A stretch of DNA of 64,000 nucleotides from Paenibacillus faecis (GTDB taxonomy: Bacteria; Bacillota; Bacilli; Paenibacillales; Paenibacillaceae). Position 1 is the stretch's first letter, and each line of letters opens with the position of its first letter. This document shows positions 62,227-64,000 of this stretch, piece after piece. Below the pieces are notes generated by a model. The model made no database searches, had not been told where the DNA came from, and saw nothing but the letters and a program-made list of their open reading frames with translations. A program made the translations under genes and the position numbers. The stretch lies in NCBI RefSeq assembly GCF_008084145.1, contig NZ_VSDO01000004.1:572202-636201 (forward strand), read 5' to 3'.

Positions 62227-62237
62227 GGGGGATTAGC

Positions 62238-63413
62238 ATGAGATTAACGACGATCATCGCGTTTGAAGTTCGAAAACTGATTCGGGCAAGGGTTGTGCTG
62301 TTCAACTTGTTTCTTCTTCCCTTGCTGCTGATCTTCATCTTGGGAAACGCCCTGTCGCCGATGTTCAATTCGGGCGGGGATCAGACTCTGGAGCAAGTCA
62401 GCGTCCATCTGGTGAAATCCACGGCGGAAGGGGGGCCGGATCTGGGGCTGGAAGCCTTTCTGAGCAATCCCGAAATCAAGGAGACGCTGCGTGTCGACCC
62501 AGCGGCGAACCGAGCCGAGGCCGAGGCGTCGCTTCGTTCGGGCAAAAGCGATTTTGCCGTTGTGATTCCGGAGGATTTCGAAGCAAGGGTAACCCGGGGG
62601 GAAACTGCCGAATGGGAGTATATTTTGGGCAAGGATCAGACCAAAAATCACGTGGCGGAAATGATTTTCGACGCCTATCTGGATGAAGTGAACCGGATGC
62701 AGGCCTCAGCGATCGTACTCGGACCGGATGCCGTTACCGCGGCGATGAAACAGGTCCAGCAGGCGGAGAACTCCGGGTTTGTGGAGATGGCGCCGCTCAG
62801 TGAACACGGGGCATCCTTTTCCGCTTTTCAATACTACGCCGTCTCGATGCTGATCATGTTTCTTCTCTACTCCGGGCTCATGGTCAACGAGAGCCTGCGG
62901 AGCGAAATCAACAACCGGACTTTGTACCGTTTGGGGTCCATGCCGATCGGCGGGCTGTCGATTTTCGCGGGGAAAATCATAGGGAACGGGCTGGTCACAT
63001 CGCTGCAGGCGGCCGTGATTATATTCGGCACCTCCTGGCTCTACGGTGTGGAATGGGGAAATCATCCGTTCTATCTGGCGGCGATTTGCGGATTGGTTAT
63101 TCTCTGCTCCATGATGATCGCCGTGATCGCTTCCCTTTGGTGCAAGTCGGGGGCGACCGCCGGAACGCTGGTCCAAATCATCGCGGTGATCATGACCTTT
63201 TTAAGCGGAGGTTTTCAGCCGATTCCGGTGGATCTGATTCAGCGGCTCGGAGACTTTACGATCAACCATTGGGCGATGCAGGGGTTGCTCCGCATCATGC
63301 TGGGGGCCGACCCGGCGTTGATAGGCCATCATATTCTGATACTCGGCATATTCGGCGGCGTCCTGATGCTGATCGGCATAATTACGTACCGGAAGGTGGG
63401 CTACCATGAATAG
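62238..63413 (+). CDS. ABC-2 type export permease (LnrM-like)
   Basis: 391-residue permease: one helix at the N terminus (ARVVLFNLFLLPLLLIFILG), an external domain (about 45-205, with VSVHLVKSTAEGGPDLGLEAF) and about five helices at the C terminus. GGGGGG lies 7 nt before the ATG. Its stop overlaps the next permease by 8 nt. Such paired ABC-2 permeases export antibiotics or lipopeptides. Confidence 0.88.
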   Translation: MRLTTIIAFEVRKLIRARVVLFNLFLLPLLLIFILGNALSPMFNSGGDQTLEQVSVHLVKSTAEGGPDLGLEAFLSNPEIKETLRVDPAANRAEAEASLRSGKSDFAVVIPEDFEARVTRGETAEWEYILGKDQTKNHVAEMIFDAYLDEVNRMQASAIVLGPDAVTAAMKQVQQAENSGFVEMAPLSEHGASFSAFQYYAVSMLIMFLLYSGLMVNESLRSEINNRTLYRLGSMPIGGLSIFAGKIIGNGLVTSLQAAVIIFGTSWLYGVEWGNHPFYLAAICGLVILCSMMIAVIASLWCKSGATAGTLVQIIAVIMTFLSGGFQPIPVDLIQRLGDFTINHWAMQGLLRIMLGADPALIGHHILILGIFGGVLMLIGIITYRKVGYHE

Positions 63414-64000
63414 TTTGACCATAGCCTGGAATATGATCAGGCAGACCGTCGGGACCAAAAAGGGAATTATCATGCATATCCTTCTGCCCTGCATCGTGAT
63501 TTCCCTGGCCGTTTCCTTGTTCGGACAAGAGCGGACCTTCGGCGTTCAAATTGTGTATGTCAATGAAGACAACGGTAAGGCCGGCGCCTATTTGCTGGAG
63601 GAGCTGGCCGCGAAACCGGATTATTCGCTGAAGGAAGCGGAGAGCGAAGAAGCATTGCGGGAAGAGGTTACCGAGAATCGGGCGGCGGCCGGCTTTATTA
63701 TCCCCTCCGGCTTTACGGACTCCCTTTTGGCCGGGCAAAAACCGAAGCTGTCCATGTTTGAATTAAAGGTGAGCGAGGGCACGTACACGCTTAAGCTGAC
63801 TTTGGAAGAGCTGGTGCGGGGAGCGGCGTCCACGGCAGGACTGGTGTCATCGGCACAGGCTCAAGACATTCGGGAAGCTTTCGGCGCGGTTCTGAACCAG
63901 ACGAAGAAACACGCCGTCAGCCCCTCCAAGACCGACCTTCAGCTGTATCCGAAGCCGGGGTTGAATGTAGTGACCGGCTTTACCCTGATGTTTCTGATGA
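63406..64000 (+). CDS. ABC-2 type export permease (LnrN-like), cut by the window end
   Basis: First 198 residues of a second permease. One helix near the N terminus (GIIMHILLPCIVISLAVSLFG), then an external domain opening FGVQIVYVNEDNGKAGAYLLEEL; the next helix begins at the edge (VVTGFTLMFLM). ATG at 63406 lies inside the previous gene (8-nt overlap). Completes an ATPase plus two-permease exporter. Confidence 0.87.
   Translation, partial: MNSLTIAWNMIRQTVGTKKGIIMHILLPCIVISLAVSLFGQERTFGVQIVYVNEDNGKAGAYLLEELAAKPDYSLKEAESEEALREEVTENRAAAGFIIPSGFTDSLLAGQKPKLSMFELKVSEGTYTLKLTLEELVRGAASTAGLVSSAQAQDIREAFGAVLNQTKKHAVSPSKTDLQLYPKPGLNVVTGFTLMFLM

Noticed and set aside
1..64000. tRNA, rRNA, prophage or IS genes
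   Set aside because: None seen on either strand; repeats lack any linked transposase in this window.

Overview
The window reads as chromosome of a spore-former of the Bacillales, most likely Paenibacillus or a close relative in the Paenibacillaceae. This is inference from gene content: a YesMN/LplABC-type sugar uptake unit, an aa3-600-type quinol oxidase, a YcnJ/YcnI pair, a CsoR/CopZ/CopA copper set, a YdjO-family cold-inducible protein and a TPP riboswitch-controlled ThiY/ThiX/ThiZ-like transporter. Strong AGGAGG-type ribosome binding sites and frequent TTG/GTG starts fit this. I see no rRNA, tRNA, phage, IS transposase or CRISPR array.

Layout. 0-6 kb: the end of a maltodextrin-type ABC operon (MdxF, MdxG), a chemotaxis receptor and a MATE exporter. 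6.3-18 kb: a carbohydrate unit with a YesM/YesN two-component system divergent from two permeases, a binding lipoprotein, a GH31 glycosidase and a frameshifted GH13 glucosidase. The divergent region holds two pairs of direct repeats with exact 21-bp phasing, good candidates for YesN sites. 18-31 kb: cystine symporter, prepilin-peptidase-like protein, NfeD/paraslipin pair behind a sigma-W-type promoter, PspC/PspA, flavodoxin-fold oxidoreductase, glycerophosphodiesterase with an MFS carrier, YcnI/YcnJ, and meso-diaminopimelate dehydrogenase. 31-37 kb: qoxABCD, then an ECF sigma factor with a membrane partner. 37-47 kb: copper genes csoR-copZ and copA, an SDR gene carrying the same operator type, an SPFH/ribbon-helix-helix/unknown operon, a lipoprotein, and a MocR regulator divergent from a LysE exporter. 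47-53.8 kb: an ABC-2-like membrane protein with TetR and nitroreductase genes, an MFS exporter and ArsR-DUF2087 regulator sharing a 15-bp operator, TatD and HD-GYP. 53.8-57 kb: thiamine-precursor transport under a TPP riboswitch. 57-59 kb: two cold-shock genes, then about 1.3 kb of noncoding repeats. 59-64 kb: a NarL-type two-component system divergent from an ABC exporter (LnrJK/LnrLMN-like); the last gene runs off the window.

How it fits together. Copper is the main recurring theme: YcnJ/YcnI (uptake/insertion), QoxA with an unusual His/Met-rich tail, CsoR/CopZ/CopA (sensing and efflux), and an SDR that appears to be drawn into the CsoR regulon. Most transporters sit beside their own regulator with a visible operator. 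The least explained content is noncoding: (a) a modular element of about 210 bp built on ATGCAAATCTGCAGG, present in three copies; (b) an AATAGCGG/CGCTATT palindrome family at four places, including a duplicated cassette next to minisatellite arrays; (c) a 113-bp imperfect hairpin upstream of qoxA. These, the two-pair YesN-type operator region and the SPFH/RHH/unknown operon are the best candidates for undescribed biology.
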